Below, one piece after another: positions 9,247-21,761 of a DNA stretch of 64,000 nucleotides. The stretch lies in contig OY856409.1 in assembly GCA_963693085.1 (NCBI GenBank), forward strand, positions 1,169,843,749 through 1,169,907,748, written 5' to 3'. The DNA is from Alisma plantago-aquatica (lineage: Eukaryota > Streptophyta > Magnoliopsida > Alismatales > Alismataceae). The position numbers and the translations under genes were made by a program. The notes under the pieces were generated by a model. That model had not been told where the DNA came from, did no database searches, and saw only the letters and a program-made list of their open reading frames with translations. Within the stretch, counting starts at the first letter, position 1. The number at the start of each line of letters is the position of its first letter.

Positions 9247-10255
9247 TCGATTGCGAAGAGAGTACAGCTTCCACTATAACTCTATAGCAAAGTTGCCAGT
9301 ATACCCTGGAAAGCTATTTAGCAGAGACTCAAGATGTCCTGCATTTTTGTCCTCACACTGACCGAGGGGGATGAGGTCATGGGAATTCGAATCTTCCTTG
9401 ATCTATGTATGGTACCGATTTCGAATTTACAATGGTCGGTTGGAGTATGAGCGGTATACCTCATCTCCTCAAGGCTTAAGTATGATTGTAAAATGTAATC
9501 AGTCATGTAGCGTAATTGCTTAAGGTTGAAATACAAGAATCACTGGTTGATGTCACCTTGCTTAGCATATCTTAGACGGATAAATGTTATACATGTTCTT
9601 CTTTTCCTTACTGGATAAGTGAAATGCTACTTTATCAAGTCATATTTGAAATGCTTTGAATAAGAATACTGCTCTAATCTGTTTAGACATTGATTTATCT
9701 GCTGTTGAATATATATGATTCCTCTACTCAGTTTGATTCTATTGAACTGCAATAAAAATATTTCTGGCAGAGAGTTATATCTCTCGCTGGGACAATTTCA
9801 ATTGTCTCACCCCCGTGGGATCCAAATTTTTAGGTAGACGCAAAAGAAGAGGTAGAAACCCTATAACAGGGGAAGAACAGCAGCAACAACAACACCATGG
9901 ACATCAGTGACAATCCAGGTGGAGGCACTGGCTGTCATGTTTTGTATAGAGAGTCCTATGTGTCATGTCTGTACTCTCAGGTCCTCGGATTTAGTAGTTA
10001 GTACCTTTAATGAATCGATCTGAGATTTTGGCTTGATGCCTCGAGGTTCTTATGCTGTCTGTGTATAGTTTTAACAAGGTAGTTGATGCTTGTAATCCTC
10101 GAGAAGAGACGGTACATGATATGTACTTACGAACCAGGATGTAAATAAAATACTTTGGTTCTTGACAAAAGTGTTTTCCTATGTTTGGATCTCTTTGTAA
10201 ATGGTTTTAATTTTTAGTGATTTTCAGTAATCCGCTGCTAATGATCGCTTCCGCT

Positions 10256-10772
10256 TAGTTAATGACGTTTTGTTCGAACAATGTGCCACATAAACTATTA
10301 AGAATATACAAGCACACACAAGAAGCTCCCCTACCATCCATAGAGACATGCTTATTCGTCATTTATTGAATTTCCAAGCAAAACAAATAACTCATTAGTT
10401 GATAGCTACTAAAGGTAGCTCATCTATGAAGGGGTAAACCCTAAAATACCCTTGGAGAAAACACCTTCAAACCAAGGTTTAATAGGTGACCCATGGATCA
10501 ACAAGCTCAAGAATGATGAGAGAATATACAAGTAACATAATGCAAGTGATAAATTGCAAAGAAAACCTCTCAATTGGGTAAATTGTAGAAAAGTCCAAAA
10601 TGTGCATAAAATTGCATAACTTGCTCAAATAGTGTCCAAATTGGACCAAATTTGAAACTTAAGCTTGTATTATGATTTAAAAGAATATAAAAAGGTTATA
10701 TTAGGGTTATAGAAGTAAATTATGATAATTAAGCTTATTCAACTCATGAAGCAAGTTTAGGGGCCTTTCACA
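10256..10772 (-). repeat. Start of an older minus-strand LTR, interrupted by element A
   Basis: Read on the minus strand from 10772 (TGTGAAAGGCCCCTAAAC) this matches the first 0.48 kb of the solo LTR at 21762 (TATAAGCCTCCTAAAC), in inverted orientation. Shared blocks include CCCTAATATAACC, TTGAGCAAGTTATGCAAT and GTGTGTGCTTGTATATTC. It stops exactly where element A's LTR ends, so element A jumped into this LTR and the rest should lie left of the window. Confidence 0.8.
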
Positions 10773-11311
10773 ACTCGGTCGAAATACTCATGGTAGTCCT
10801 TCCTCCAAGTGTCAGTCACCTCAGTACCCGAGAAGAAGATGTTCAGGGTATCCTTAGAGACTTTCCCGACCATCATGGAAGAGAGGAATACTTGAGCATT
10901 TGGCGGGGGTACGAGTGTGTCATAATTCCATTGCAAATTAGCACAAAATTCATGAATGACTTTCGTGCTTGTCATGGAATTGTGGTAGCACGCACGTTCG
11001 ACACACAAGGCGGATAGGTGGTGATTGTATAGAAACTTGACTACTTGATCGATAACCCTTTGTCTACGTGGGGTTGGCTCAAAAAGGGCATGAAAAGGAA
11101 AGGGGTTCCTAGGAAGGAGCTCCTTGTACCTATTTAGAGCCTCATTGGAGAAAAAGAAGGTATCGTCGAAGGGTATGAGACGCGAGTTGGAAGAAGAGGA
11201 TTGTGCTCCAGTTGGGGAGGCTCTCTTTCTCCTGTTGGACTCTATGGAGACAAAATGAGAGGATGGAGAGATCAAAAGCAAGGGAAACACCACCACAAAC
11301 CGTTCACACAC
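10757..11311 (-). pseudogene. Remnant resembling the 'putative plant transposon protein' family, joined to an LTR start
   Basis: An uninterrupted 184-codon reading frame. Residues 1-45 are basic and serine-rich. FFFSNEALNRYKELL (about residues 51-65) followed by VIDQVVKFLYNHHLSALCVE (86-105) and VIHEFCANLQWN (118-129) resemble the conserved layout of the plant transposon-protein domain (Pfam PF20167 type): a segment like F-x-S-x-E-A-x-x-R-Y followed by a V-x-x-F-Y-A-N-L block. The expected C-terminal half is missing. The frame ends because the last codons (VVKGP, stop) are the start of the inserted LTR at 10772. The match is from memory of the family, so the identity is tentative; function is unknown in any case. 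Confidence 0.45.
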
Positions 11312-11904
11312 CTAGGGTTGATGTGAAAGAGGTCAAGGAAGGTTGATCTAGGTTGAACTATGGCTAGGGAGAGGAAGGTTGGGGCTAGGGTTGAGAGCTT
11401 GAGGGAGCTAGAGGTTGGATCAGTCGATTTTTCTCTAGTCGAGAGGGAGAAAAGTCGACTGAACCTATCTTTAAGTTTTCTCTAGCCCATCCATCAGTCA
11501 AGTTATGTGACTCAAAAACTCGACCAAATGGCTCTAGCAAAAGCCCTCGGCCACAGATCGGTCGAGTTGGCAACTCGACCAATGGTCAGCCTGGACCAAC
11601 TTAGAAATCTTAATTTCTAGCAATTTGAGTGCTAATGAAATTTATTTTTCTAGTCAATTTTTCTTTTTAAACATACTTAGGTACATATCACTCATCATTG
11701 GGTACTATTCTGTGATAAAACATGCGTTTGCAAAAAATACCCAAAAACAAGAGAAAAAAAGGCAAAAAGAACATGAAAATTATTTTTTAGCATATTAGTA
11801 AGCGAGGATGATCAAAACATAGGCAAAGCATATAGGATAGATGAAAACTAGCTAGAAGGCATATCGGATACATCCAAAGCAGATATGAGTAGTTTAAATA
11901 TAAT
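11312..11904. other. Noncoding stretch with a perfect 21 bp palindrome
   Basis: No coding similarity is seen. Motifs TCGAC, GTCGA and CTCGACC recur between 11415 and 11580. At 11560-11580 they form GGTCGAGTT, GGC, AACTCGACC, with nine-base perfect arms. To the right the sequence becomes AT-rich up to the Copia fragment. Confidence 0.6.
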
Positions 11905-12735
11905 AAAATTTAATTGCTCTTGAGCTAGAGGTTTGGTGAAAATGTCTGTCAACTAATTTTTCGTGTCCACACATGTGATATAGATATGATTTTTGGCAAT
12001 GTGATAATGAAGAAAATGATGGTGAACCTCTATATGCTTATCTCTACTATGCAAGATAGGATTATATGACAATTTATTTGCACTAGTATTATCACAATAG
12101 ATATGAGAAGCATAAAAAATGAATGTTAAAGTCTTGGAACATTTGCTTCATCCATAGAACCTGGGCACAACAACTCCCAGCTGCAATGTATTCATCCTTG
12201 GTGGTTGATAATGCCATAGTGCTCTATTTCTTGAAAACCAAAACATCAAGCATGGTCCTAGAAGAAAGCAAGTGCCACTTGTGCATTTTTTATCAATCAA
12301 GCATCATGCATAATTTGCATCACTATAAGCTGTAAGAGTAAAGTCCCTTGACTTGGGATACCATTTTTCAAAGTTTTGGGTTAGGGCTAATTATCTTAAA
12401 ATCCTCTTAACAACTATAAGATGTGATTTCTGGGGATTTGATTGAAAGCGGGCACACAAGCCTCAACATTAAACATTATATCTGGTCTAGAGGCAGTTAA
12501 ATAAAGTAAACTTCCAATCATACATTTGTAGAGCTTCTCATCTACCTTCTCACCTTCTTCATCTTTATCGAGCTTGGAAGTGTTTGACATGGGTGTGTCC
12601 ATCGGGTTAGTGTTCTCCATCCCAAAATGCTTAAGTAGCTCACTTGTGTACTTGCCTTGGTTGATGAAGTTTTCATCTTTAATTGAAACATGCACTTGGA
12701 CAAGGTGGTTTAGAGTGGTTCCACTCTCCAAAATA
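11905..12735 (-). pseudogene. Ty1/Copia RT C-terminus and RNase H fragment
   Basis: Minus-strand reading from 12731 gives the end of a Copia RT: FINQGKYTSELLKHFGMENTN, then SKLDKDEEGEKVDEKLY, then MIGSLLYLTASRPDIMF, all in one frame to about 12420. After shifts, 12420-11905 gives RNase H pieces: SDANYA, CTSGTC, then DEYIAAGSCCAQVLWMKQ near 12150-12200, then HIEVHHHFL and the closing DIFTKPLAQEQ near 11915-11950. Gag, protease, integrase and most of RT are absent; the fragment ends abruptly near 12735. It is a truncated, dead copy and unrelated to the plus-strand Copia remnant at 51677. Confidence 0.88.
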
Positions 12736-12871
12736 GGAGAGACTCAATCCACTACCTAGAGAGGTTGACCTCTAGGACTTTGCAATCTGTGTATACTTAT
12801 ATTCATTCATAAGAGATACAAGGTGACCACCATACATCCAAGGACTTACCTATTCAAGATAAGAGTCTTCC

Positions 12872-15475
12872 ACCTACACAAGTGTCACAAAACTGGAATC
12901 CTAGTCCCATGAACCAAACAAATACCAAAGACAACATGCGGAAGCATGAAATTCTTAGCATACATGAACAAATAATAAGATAAAGGCACAAGCATAATCT
13001 CAACATTCAACAATATTATTAAGAAACATACTTTTACTTCACGATTTTAGTTACAATTTGAGAGTACAATTTAAACAAGTCTGCTCATGTACACTAGGGA
13101 TCTTACAACAAGAACACCTGACATAGCTCACCAAGCCCATAAACTTCTAGCCATATCTGAACCTATAAAATATGTGAAACAAGGCGGGTCAAGCACACAA
13201 GGTGCCGAATATAGGGCTAAAAGATACATATAAACAAGCTTTGCATAATTTGAAAAGATTTATAGAAGTAAATAAGCAAGAAAATATCATGTTCAGTGCT
13301 TAGCAAAATGAGAGCCCATGTTTTATGTTGTTTCACTCCAATTATACCATCATATCCTATATTCATAAGGCCTTTGATCAACTTCCCATTGGAAAGATCC
13401 ATAAGGGTCCTCAAGATTAGCTAACCCTTCTATACACGAGGGACCTCGAAGCCATTTCCAAGAGATAACCTTGTTTCAACATTGTATAATGGAGTTTCTA
13501 TATTATGTTTGCAAGTTATAAAACCATGATACGAGACAAACACCGAGTACATACTGGAATACTACATGCCAATATTTGAGCAAGTAAACAAGCATACATA
13601 TGTATCACATTTCAAGCAAGAAAGCCATAATCATATAATTATTTAAATCCTGTACCCGATTTAAAGATTCTTAATCTATCATTGACCATCAAGATCTCAA
13701 GCAACACCTGGTTAAGCACAAGATTGCATACATACATTAGATTCTCATCATTAACCCTAACTAGATGCATTTTAGGGTTTTTATCCAAGTTAGGTTCAAC
13801 ATTGCTTATTAGTGTATTAGATGATCTTTTACTAATCTAGGGGTCATCATGAAGGTGGGGTTCAAGTTTCATGTCATTCCAAGGTGCCATCTATTCATGT
13901 GATTATTCCAAGATTTGTCACTTATGCACCTAGTGTCAAAAGACTCATAATGTAGCAAACAAGGTCATGGATCATCAAGACATGAGATTTATACAAGACG
14001 TTAGATCAGATCAGCAAAGTTAATATATAAGGATCACATTCGAATATAGGTGTATGTTCTCAATTCTAGGCATCATAGGATTTGACATTATCAACATGCA
14101 ATTCCAAAAACTGACACATAAGACCCAGGTCAAAAGGTCCCAACATATGGATGGGATGGGACATCCATACCTAGGGGATCATAAGAGGTAGATCATCTTT
14201 GATTTGAGAGGGTAAGACTTAGGATTAAGATTCATGTAACTATTAGGTACCAAGCTAGACATACAAGTCATTTAGTCACATAGGAGGTCAACATGGGTGG
14301 CTAAAGGCCACATACATCATGAATAGAACAAGGGGGGTTGAACTTGGGACCATAGTTCACATCACGTCATTATACTAATGGTTTCACAGATCAAAGGTAA
14401 TTTGTTTCCCATTAGGCCAAACCCATCCTTTGGTTCAAAGTACAATCGAACATTCACATATATCTTATAGATGGTTTTTGTATGCTTTCATATACAATTA
14501 AGGCTAGGAGATCATTCTCTTGATCTGGAGGCTGAAATAAAGTATTACATGAATCTAAGTAGGGTCTTAGTTCTCTGGTTAGAAATCCCTAGTGAGACTG
14601 GGGGTCACATGGTGCAGAAGGCTATGAAGAATGTGTTGGAGGCATTAATGGTAGTTGGGATACTCTATGGATATAAAGTGCAAGAGTGGGAGGTCATAAA
14701 CACTATAGATCACTAAAACCCAAGAGTTTGATAAGGAAGACAATACAAAGGCCGTGGGATCAATATGTGAAAAGAGGAGACCAAGCCTCAACCATACGAT
14801 CTATAACCATGTTTCTACTTAATGCAAAGGGGTGTGTGACTGTATCGAATGAGGTTTAGACTGGGTAAGTTATGTGTAGATGAATCAATTGGTCATATTG
14901 AGGAGATAAATAGGTTAATGATTAGTATGTTCTATTATTTTTTATAATATTGTGCGGAATATATAGGACTACTCGATTTTTACAAAACTAGGTGGGTTGA
15001 CTAATTCAAGTATGGGATATCCAAATATTGACTTAAATCTCACATTTGAGCTAAGAAATTATGTATTTTACATGATTAGGTACTTGGCATAATTAAGACA
15101 CTAGAAATTATTAAAGTTGAGTTAAGTACCAAAATTAGATGGAAGTTCTAATATCACATGAACTTTTCATATACCATAATAGGAAACATGATAGGGATGC
15201 ATGTGGGGTCATTTTTTAAGACCCTAACTAGTAATCATTGCATAATTAGGGTTAAATTTTGTGTATTATTTGATCATGATGCAACCTATATGGAATCATC
15301 ATGTTCGTGGGTTACTCTAGGGTTTTTAGATATCTTGGAACATGAATATTTATGTTGAGTATACATGACCTAAACTTCGATAATTGAACATATGAATGTC
15401 AAATCATGCCAATTTCACATTACATGGGTCTTCTCTAAGTTTTAGATTCTATTATGATTTTTTCCATAGGTTACA
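12872..15475 (-). repeat. 3' LTR of element C (left copy)
   Basis: The right boundary is clear: minus strand TGTAACC at 15475 directly follows the purine module. The left boundary near 12872 is a guess from a TGT start and weak similarity to 16421 onward. The segment 14975-15450 aligns well with 27740-28240 (shared AAACTAGGTGGGTTGA, AATTAAGACACTA and ATAATTGAACATATGAA). Confidence 0.6.
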
Positions 15476-16420
15476 ACCTACCCACCTTTATAGAATTTCA
15501 CCCTCAAAATTATCATTCTCTAACATAGTACTACTCACCTTCGGGGTTCACATACATCCACAAACTTCACTACCTTATTCATATCATAAAGTTTCATAAT
15601 TATGGACATATGGATCCTTAACATTAATAAAATTCGTATGTTCATGAATAATGTTTTAATATTCTATACTCATTAAACATTTGATCCATCTCTTCTATTA
15701 TTCATTGTAGTAATTATTACCTTCAATGCTATAATTTTTTCACAAAATAGTTTCTTATTCTCAAACCTCCATTATAAAACCTTTATCCTACTAGCTTCAT
15801 CCTCATAACTTAACTAAATAGGTTTGAAGAGTTAAACCTTGACACAACCAATGACTTTGTATCATCTAATTGCATTAGGTTTAGGTGTCTATCTAATTTA
15901 GGTCTTTCTAATACCTGTCTTTGTGGCATCCCAAGATATGTGTTGATAAGGGACATACCCACTGACATGAGACCTAACTTTGGTACTCCCCACCAACCTA
16001 ATAACGCGCATGCCCCATACCACATATACTATTAAGAAGGAAACAAACACACAATAACTCTTTATTCTAATGACATGTCCTCTACATATCTCAATTGAAT
16101 GGCCATAACCATTGAGAAAAAGAGAGGACATGTCACATGTTAATGTAAAAACACAATATACAAACTAGACGAACATCTATCCCTAATACACATGTATCAA
16201 TATACATAAACCTCAACACTTGGGTAGATTCTTAATCAAGGTTCACATATTTCAATAATTCTCAAACAGAATGGGCATGCATACTAACCTCCTGGAATCA
16301 TTTATTCAGTCTAATATGCATAAATATATCTTGACCTAGTGGACCTAAAGGGACATCAGAGTGATTGAAAACCATGAGAGTGCCTAGTGGCCAAATATAC
16401 TTTTGCTTTGATACCAAGTT
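15476..16420 (-). other. Interior of element C with purine module and primer-binding site
   Basis: On the minus strand the module at 15476-15520 reads TGAGGGTGAAATTC then AAAGGTGGGTAGG, matching the motif that precedes Gypsy LTRs. At the other end 16405-16416 reads TGGTATCAAAGC on the minus strand, one mismatch from the initiator tRNA-Met site TGGTATCAGAGC, four bases from the LTR. The 0.9 kb between shows no recognisable gag or pol. Confidence 0.65.
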
Positions 16421-18829
16421 TGTAGCACCCCAATTTATACACATGCACGTGAGTGGAAGCATCAATCCCAAACTGACAACATTGGTGAGATATTACATAC
16501 ATTGCATGCCATTCATACAAAATAAATGAAAGCTTAACCATCACATGAACATATTTTTGTTTCTCATTCACCAAATTTTACAGAAAAGGGAAACTTAATA
16601 TGAACTCAGGACGTTGTCCAAAATTTGAACATAGACAACCTACTCTTGATAGATAAATTAAAGTTGACATGGAAAATGACACCCACCAGGACACTCCTAG
16701 TCTTTCAATAGGGCCTCTTTGTCCTTGGCATGATTTCTTAATTGTCCTTGACCCACTGTCTATGGACATCTTGTCCACATCCATACAGAGCAACATAAAA
16801 ATTGTGTGAGTGTCACTGAGTATTTCATTATTGATGATTATACTTAACTTTATAAGACTTCAAATGAACATTAAATGATGCTTCATGATTTATTATTCTA
16901 ATTAATTACACTTACTAACTGAACTAAGTTGATTACTCCACATAGTGTTGCATAAAAGTGCTCATTTCTCCCAAGAGCTCATTGCACTCAAGTGCTCATT
17001 GCAATAAATTTCTCATTAACCTTAGTGAATCACTTAATTTACATCACTTCACATAAATACTATATTTGGGGAAACTACTATAATTAAAGTGAAAAACATA
17101 ATAACATGAAAATTAAAATGGATTGACATGAACATAAATAAAATGGAACTTAAAGGAAATTGACATAAATGACATAGTTACATGGATTTTAAATTGAGTT
17201 GAAATAATCTCTCTCTTGATTGCCACCACAAAGCTAATAAAGATGGTTATGTCTCACTTAAGGTTGGTTAAGTCTCACATAATGCTCCCATAGAGTTCAT
17301 AAGGCCAATTAAGGCTAGCATAAGGCTAATTAAGGATCAAATAACATGATCAATAGGACTAATAAATTATTTCATGATTTCTAAATTTATTCATGATTTA
17401 TCATGAACTAATACATAATGTTCAATTTGTAGCATTAACATGGAAATAGTAGAAAATGTTGATTTGGGCATGTGTGTTGTGTCCATAGGCATATAATTAG
17501 TAGCATCATATCTATACTTAAAATGAGCCATAATGAGTATATAAGTGAACAATATAAAACCCAAAACCCTTAATTAGTACTTATTGTGTATGACCACTCA
17601 CTTGAGCTTGAGGACATATACTAATAGTAGGTTGATTCCTAATCAACCCTATTTATCATGTATATACATGTCATGTATTAATAATCATTATCTACTAGTG
17701 TTTAGGGTCTTTAGAAAAGTAGTGATTTTGTAGTCTAAATAGAGTTTAAAACTAATGTGAATTGGTTCCTTCTGTTAAATCCTTTCTATCAAGTATTTGT
17801 TCATAATTTTCTGACAATGAAATAGTAAGTGATCAATTTTATAGGTTCTAACCAACCAAATTGTAAGATAAATGACTAAAAATATATTTTCATGGAAATT
17901 CCAAAAATCATAAAGGAATGGGATGGAAAAGACAACTTTTCACTTGCATTGAGCAAGGAGTCTTTGATGTATGACATGGCAACAAGAGGCATTTGAATAG
18001 ACATAAACACTGACATCTAAAAGTCAAAAGGGACTGTTGAAATGTCTAGAAGGACCAACATGAACGTTACACATCAAGGCGTATCCATAGGAAAAGTTGG
18101 GATTGCACCCCCTATACTGATCTTTAATTGGATAATATGTAGAACACGAATTTGAGAATGCTATGCTCAAAATCTTTAGACCTCAAATAAAAAAGTGGTC
18201 ATTAAACTTTTCTAGAATCCTTATAAACAAGATCCTTGATTTGTTATGGTCACAACAATCCTATAGATTGGGTTTTGTGATAGCTTGAAACAAAGAAAAG
18301 ACCTCATGCCAAGATCAATAGAGTAGGAGTAACTAGACATAAACCAAACTAAAGGAGTTGAAAGATAGCAACTGAGTTGAGTTTGGAACAGTACACGATA
18401 GGTAGTTGTGAAGGAATTGACGACACATGCATGGAAAATCGAGAATTGATTTATAAGGATAAAAAATAAATTAAAAAAGGGAAAATAATTACATCTTGAA
18501 GATGAAAACTTGAAGGCTTGGTATTGTTTTTGATGGTTCCTAGAATCTACTACTGCCAACAAGTTGATCTTAGGGGATACACTTAGTGAGTAAATGGGGA
18601 TGAACTTGGAGTCTAAAGTAGTTTGCATATTGTAAATGGTTTTAGTATACTTTGATATATGGTTTACAGAGAGGGAGACCCTTCCTTCATTTGGAGGATG
18701 AAATAGAGTATTATAGGATTCTAAGTTAGGTATCAATACTCTCTCAAGGGAACCCTAGTGAGTCTACAAAGACTATGATGGGGGTGTTAACGATAGCTGG
18801 AAATTTGTGGAGGCACGGGAGGGGGAGAT
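16421..18829 (-). repeat. 5' LTR of element C, first part
   Basis: It starts TGTAGCACCCCAATTT next to the primer-binding site and runs to the nested insertion at 18830. The last 190 bases match 14460-14690 (shared GGAGGMTGAAATARAGTATTA and CCCTAGTGAG). A 171-codon minus frame at 18221-18736 has no known motif and is probably chance. Confidence 0.65.
18825..18829. repeat. Target-site duplication, left copy (GAGAT)
   Basis: GAGAT before the TG at 18830 pairs with GAGGT at 27452-27456 after the terminal CA. The uninterrupted homologous site in the other LTR reads GGGAGGTCAT at 14686-14695. Confidence 0.75.
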
Positions 18830-21165
18830 TGTTAGGACCTCTATTTTGATCAATATAAATGCCAACCATTCGAGAGAAACCCTAAATTTAATCCCCAATT
18901 AAGCAACAAAAAATTCATTATCAATAAACATGAGTAACATAGTACATGAAAAACATAGATAGTTTTTTTCCTTTCATGATAAAACCTTGTAACCAATGTC
19001 ACGTCAATGACAACATATTTAGTCATACCAAATCATATTAAACTCCATTGAAGTCAAAATCAAAATCTTGTTACTCATTTGCAATTTAGTTTACATCAAT
19101 TGCATGTACATGAAACAACAAATTTAGTATACGATCCATATGGGGAAAGAGAGTGTACATGGACATTCTAATTTATCTAGATTATTTTTCTATTACATCT
19201 TCTTTGTCACAATATCTCTATTGGATATAATTATACCTAAAAACATTTGAAACCACCTCATGAGACTCGTATAGAGCCCTAGTGAGTGGATACCTCCCAC
19301 TCAAGCTGAGTACATGCATCAACATCATATTAAGTATAATAATTTAAAATAAACTAAAGAATATTTAAAGGTCTAATAGATAATTCTAGAATCTAGTCAA
19401 ATATAGTTTATGATAATAATCTAGTTAATCAAATAAAATATTCACTTAGACCACTTCCATCTTTGGAATATCCATAAGAGCATGTCTGTGAACAAATTAA
19501 TATATGCTACTTGCTTCAGAATGACATTACAATTATAGGAATACCAAGTCAAGACCTAAATATTTAGAATAAAGATATAATAATAACATCATCTTTGTGA
19601 CACCGCACTAGTCAGACCAGGAACACATCCTACAATCCTTAAGATGAAGTACACATAAGATGTGTCTACCAAACATGACTATTCAAATGACAAGTAAATC
19701 TAAATCATATTTAGAGAGATATTTAAATCCAAAAATCAACCACTTGTCAACATTCACAACCATATTCCAAACCAAAGAAATAAGAAAATCGGAAACAAAT
19801 TATCTTTGTGTTAGAATGATTACTTTCTAAAACAAAAATATAATCAACAACATCATGTCTATCAACTAGTAGAAAAAGGTAGGCGACAAACATTCTTAGA
19901 TTCTATGCTATTTGTCATCTTTTATTCATTTTCTCTGAAACTACTTGGCTTGTACCTCACCAAGTCTAAGTGCCTGATTCTCATGTCAATGACTCACCGT
20001 CACTATCTTAGGGTTTAGTTGGCCATCCAAGGATATCAACAACAAACCATGGTCCACCGTAGGGTTGCCTAAATAGGCTCACGTCCTCATCTTGGGTACA
20101 TGAGATAAGAATCAACAAAACAATAGACCACATATCACAACATATATTACATTTTTATTTTTCATATATTTCATTTCATCAGAGTCTATTCCTTATGGAC
20201 ATATACTTTCACAATAAGGATTTAGGGCTAGTACCACACCATATGACTCACTCCTAAATCTTGGTGGTCTAACCTTTAAGGTCTCCATCCACACTCTAGA
20301 AATCCTTCTCATAATTCTCTAATTACAACAAGGAGACCCGTTTCATTTCCCCAATATGGACCTTGGGGAAATTCACAATGTTCATGGCTCCTAACTAGAT
20401 GTGTCATCATTTCACTTGTTATTAATCCATTTTACTCATCTTCAAAATAATTTAAAACATCATTTATCATATGTGTGTGTTGTCGAGCAACTAGAATGAC
20501 ATGAGCCAAATTAGGTTTATCAATATAGAATAAATTTAATATAATAAGCACAAAATTTACAATTTGCAACATAAATGATACTTTCTATTTTGACACCATT
20601 GATATAAGTCATCATCAGTAGGCTATCAAGCTGAGACATCATCTCATTATCCAACATTTACCCTAAATAAGATTTATCAAATATAATCATTGCATGTTAG
20701 TTCAATCCCAACAAGTCTATCATCAGTTCATTCTAAATCACAATTTCTTTCAAATATTCATAAAGACATTAAAACTAGCAACAATATAATCATGTTGACA
20801 TCTTGTATCATTCATCAACATAACATATCTATTTTACACAATATACTTATTACATCCAATTTCTGTAGACATGAATAAATCTCAAAGCATGAACATGTAT
20901 AACACATTTAATACTTATCATTTACTATTTACCATTTTTCAATTAGGGTTACTATTTGTCACACATGTAATCCCATTTGAAATCCATCATATTAGATCAT
21001 TCTTAAAATATAAGTTTCTACAAATGATTACAATCCAAACATCAATTATTATCAATCAAATTGCATCCCTGAACTTCATCTTGTAATTTAATTGGACTAT
21101 ACTTATGTGCATTCTTAATTCCTCATTTTAGAACATTATGCATTATTGTCACATAGCTCATTGTG

Positions 21166-21231
21166 TTAGGGTTAGGGTTAGGGTTAGGGTTAGGGTTAGG
21201 GTTAGGGTTAGGGTTAGGGTTAGGATTAGGA
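21166..21231 (+). repeat. (TTAGGG)9 array followed by two TTAGGA units
   Basis: Nine perfect six-base units (21166-21219) then two TTAGGA units. The usual plant telomere unit is the seven-base TTTAGGG; the six-base form is known from Asparagales among plants. The array lies inside the nested LTR, so it is probably a local microsatellite. Confidence 0.95.
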
Positions 21232-21756
21232 TATTAGATCCAACTATTCATTTTCTACTTTTTCCTTCATTTTGATAAGCATTAGTCATAACTTCTTTCA
21301 TATCACGTTAACTACCATTCAAGGAATCAATAATTATAGATGTACTTATGCATATAGTTTTTCTCTCCTTGAAATCCTTCAAAGTTAGATTTTAGTATAT
21401 TCCATTCATTTTAGGCCAACCCAGATATATCTAAAGTAAAAAGATAAAATAATTCCTCATACTTATTTTATTAATATTTTGTTCATTACATATCATCACA
21501 ATTCATATCATCCTTGTCCATTTCTTATTTTGCACCCATATACACGTTGCCAAGTCATTTGACTCATAATGGCATTTCGGTAAGTAAAGACAGTCCTTCC
21601 ATTCCATATTAAACTCTCAAATTAGAAGGTAAAAAAAATCAAGGTTTCTTCTTCATACACCTTAGTCTCTATTCATCTCTAGATTCATCATTAAGTTACT
21701 TATATAAAAGTCTAGAATTCATGTGGGGTTTTCTCATATTCTATATATTATGCTGG

Positions 21757-21761
21757 ATTAC
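21757..21761. repeat. Target-site duplication ATTAC, left copy
   Basis: ATTAC at 21757-21761 and ATTAC at 25437-25441 flank the solo LTR exactly. Confidence 0.85.

Larger units (their letters stand above)
1..10255 (+). mobile_element. Element A: Ty3/Gypsy chromovirus (Tekay/Del-like), 5' part outside the window
   Basis: A plus-strand LTR retrotransposon. Bases 1-153 repeat at 10103-10255 (about six mismatches), so they are the end of the 5' LTR and of the 3' LTR. Between them lie gag, protease, reverse transcriptase, RNase H, integrase and a C-terminal chromodomain-like tail, in the order expected of Ty3/Gypsy chromoviruses; the tail and the long LTR fit the Tekay/Del group. Only two frameshifts but 21 in-frame stops interrupt it, so it is dead. 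With two LTRs of about 5.3 kb the complete element would span about 15.4 kb. It landed inside an older minus-strand LTR, whose first part follows at 10256-10772. The family call rests on recognised motifs, not on a database search. Confidence 0.9.
4929..10255 (+). repeat. 3' LTR of element A, about 5.3 kb
   Basis: The LTR begins TGTAACATCCC directly after the purine tract and ends at 10255, where the match to the 5' LTR end stops. At 5327 bp it is unusually long. It holds an AT microsatellite, an array of 22 bp palindromes (6363-7075), a GA run, a telo-box minisatellite (7577-8323) and a stem-loop cluster (9040-9246). Its last 1.3 kb shares blocks with the solo LTR at 21762-25436: the hairpin CATACT-ATTG-AGTATG, GAGAGTTATATCTCTCG, and CTGTACTCTCAGGTC versus ATGTACTCTCAGGTC. 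That shows a common ancestry of the two LTR families. No nested insertion is evident inside, but only a full-length second copy could exclude one. Confidence 0.85.

Noticed and set aside
18221..18736. 171-codon open frame on the minus strand
   Set aside because: It lies within an LTR, has no known motif, and I saw no counterpart frame in the homologous left LTR.
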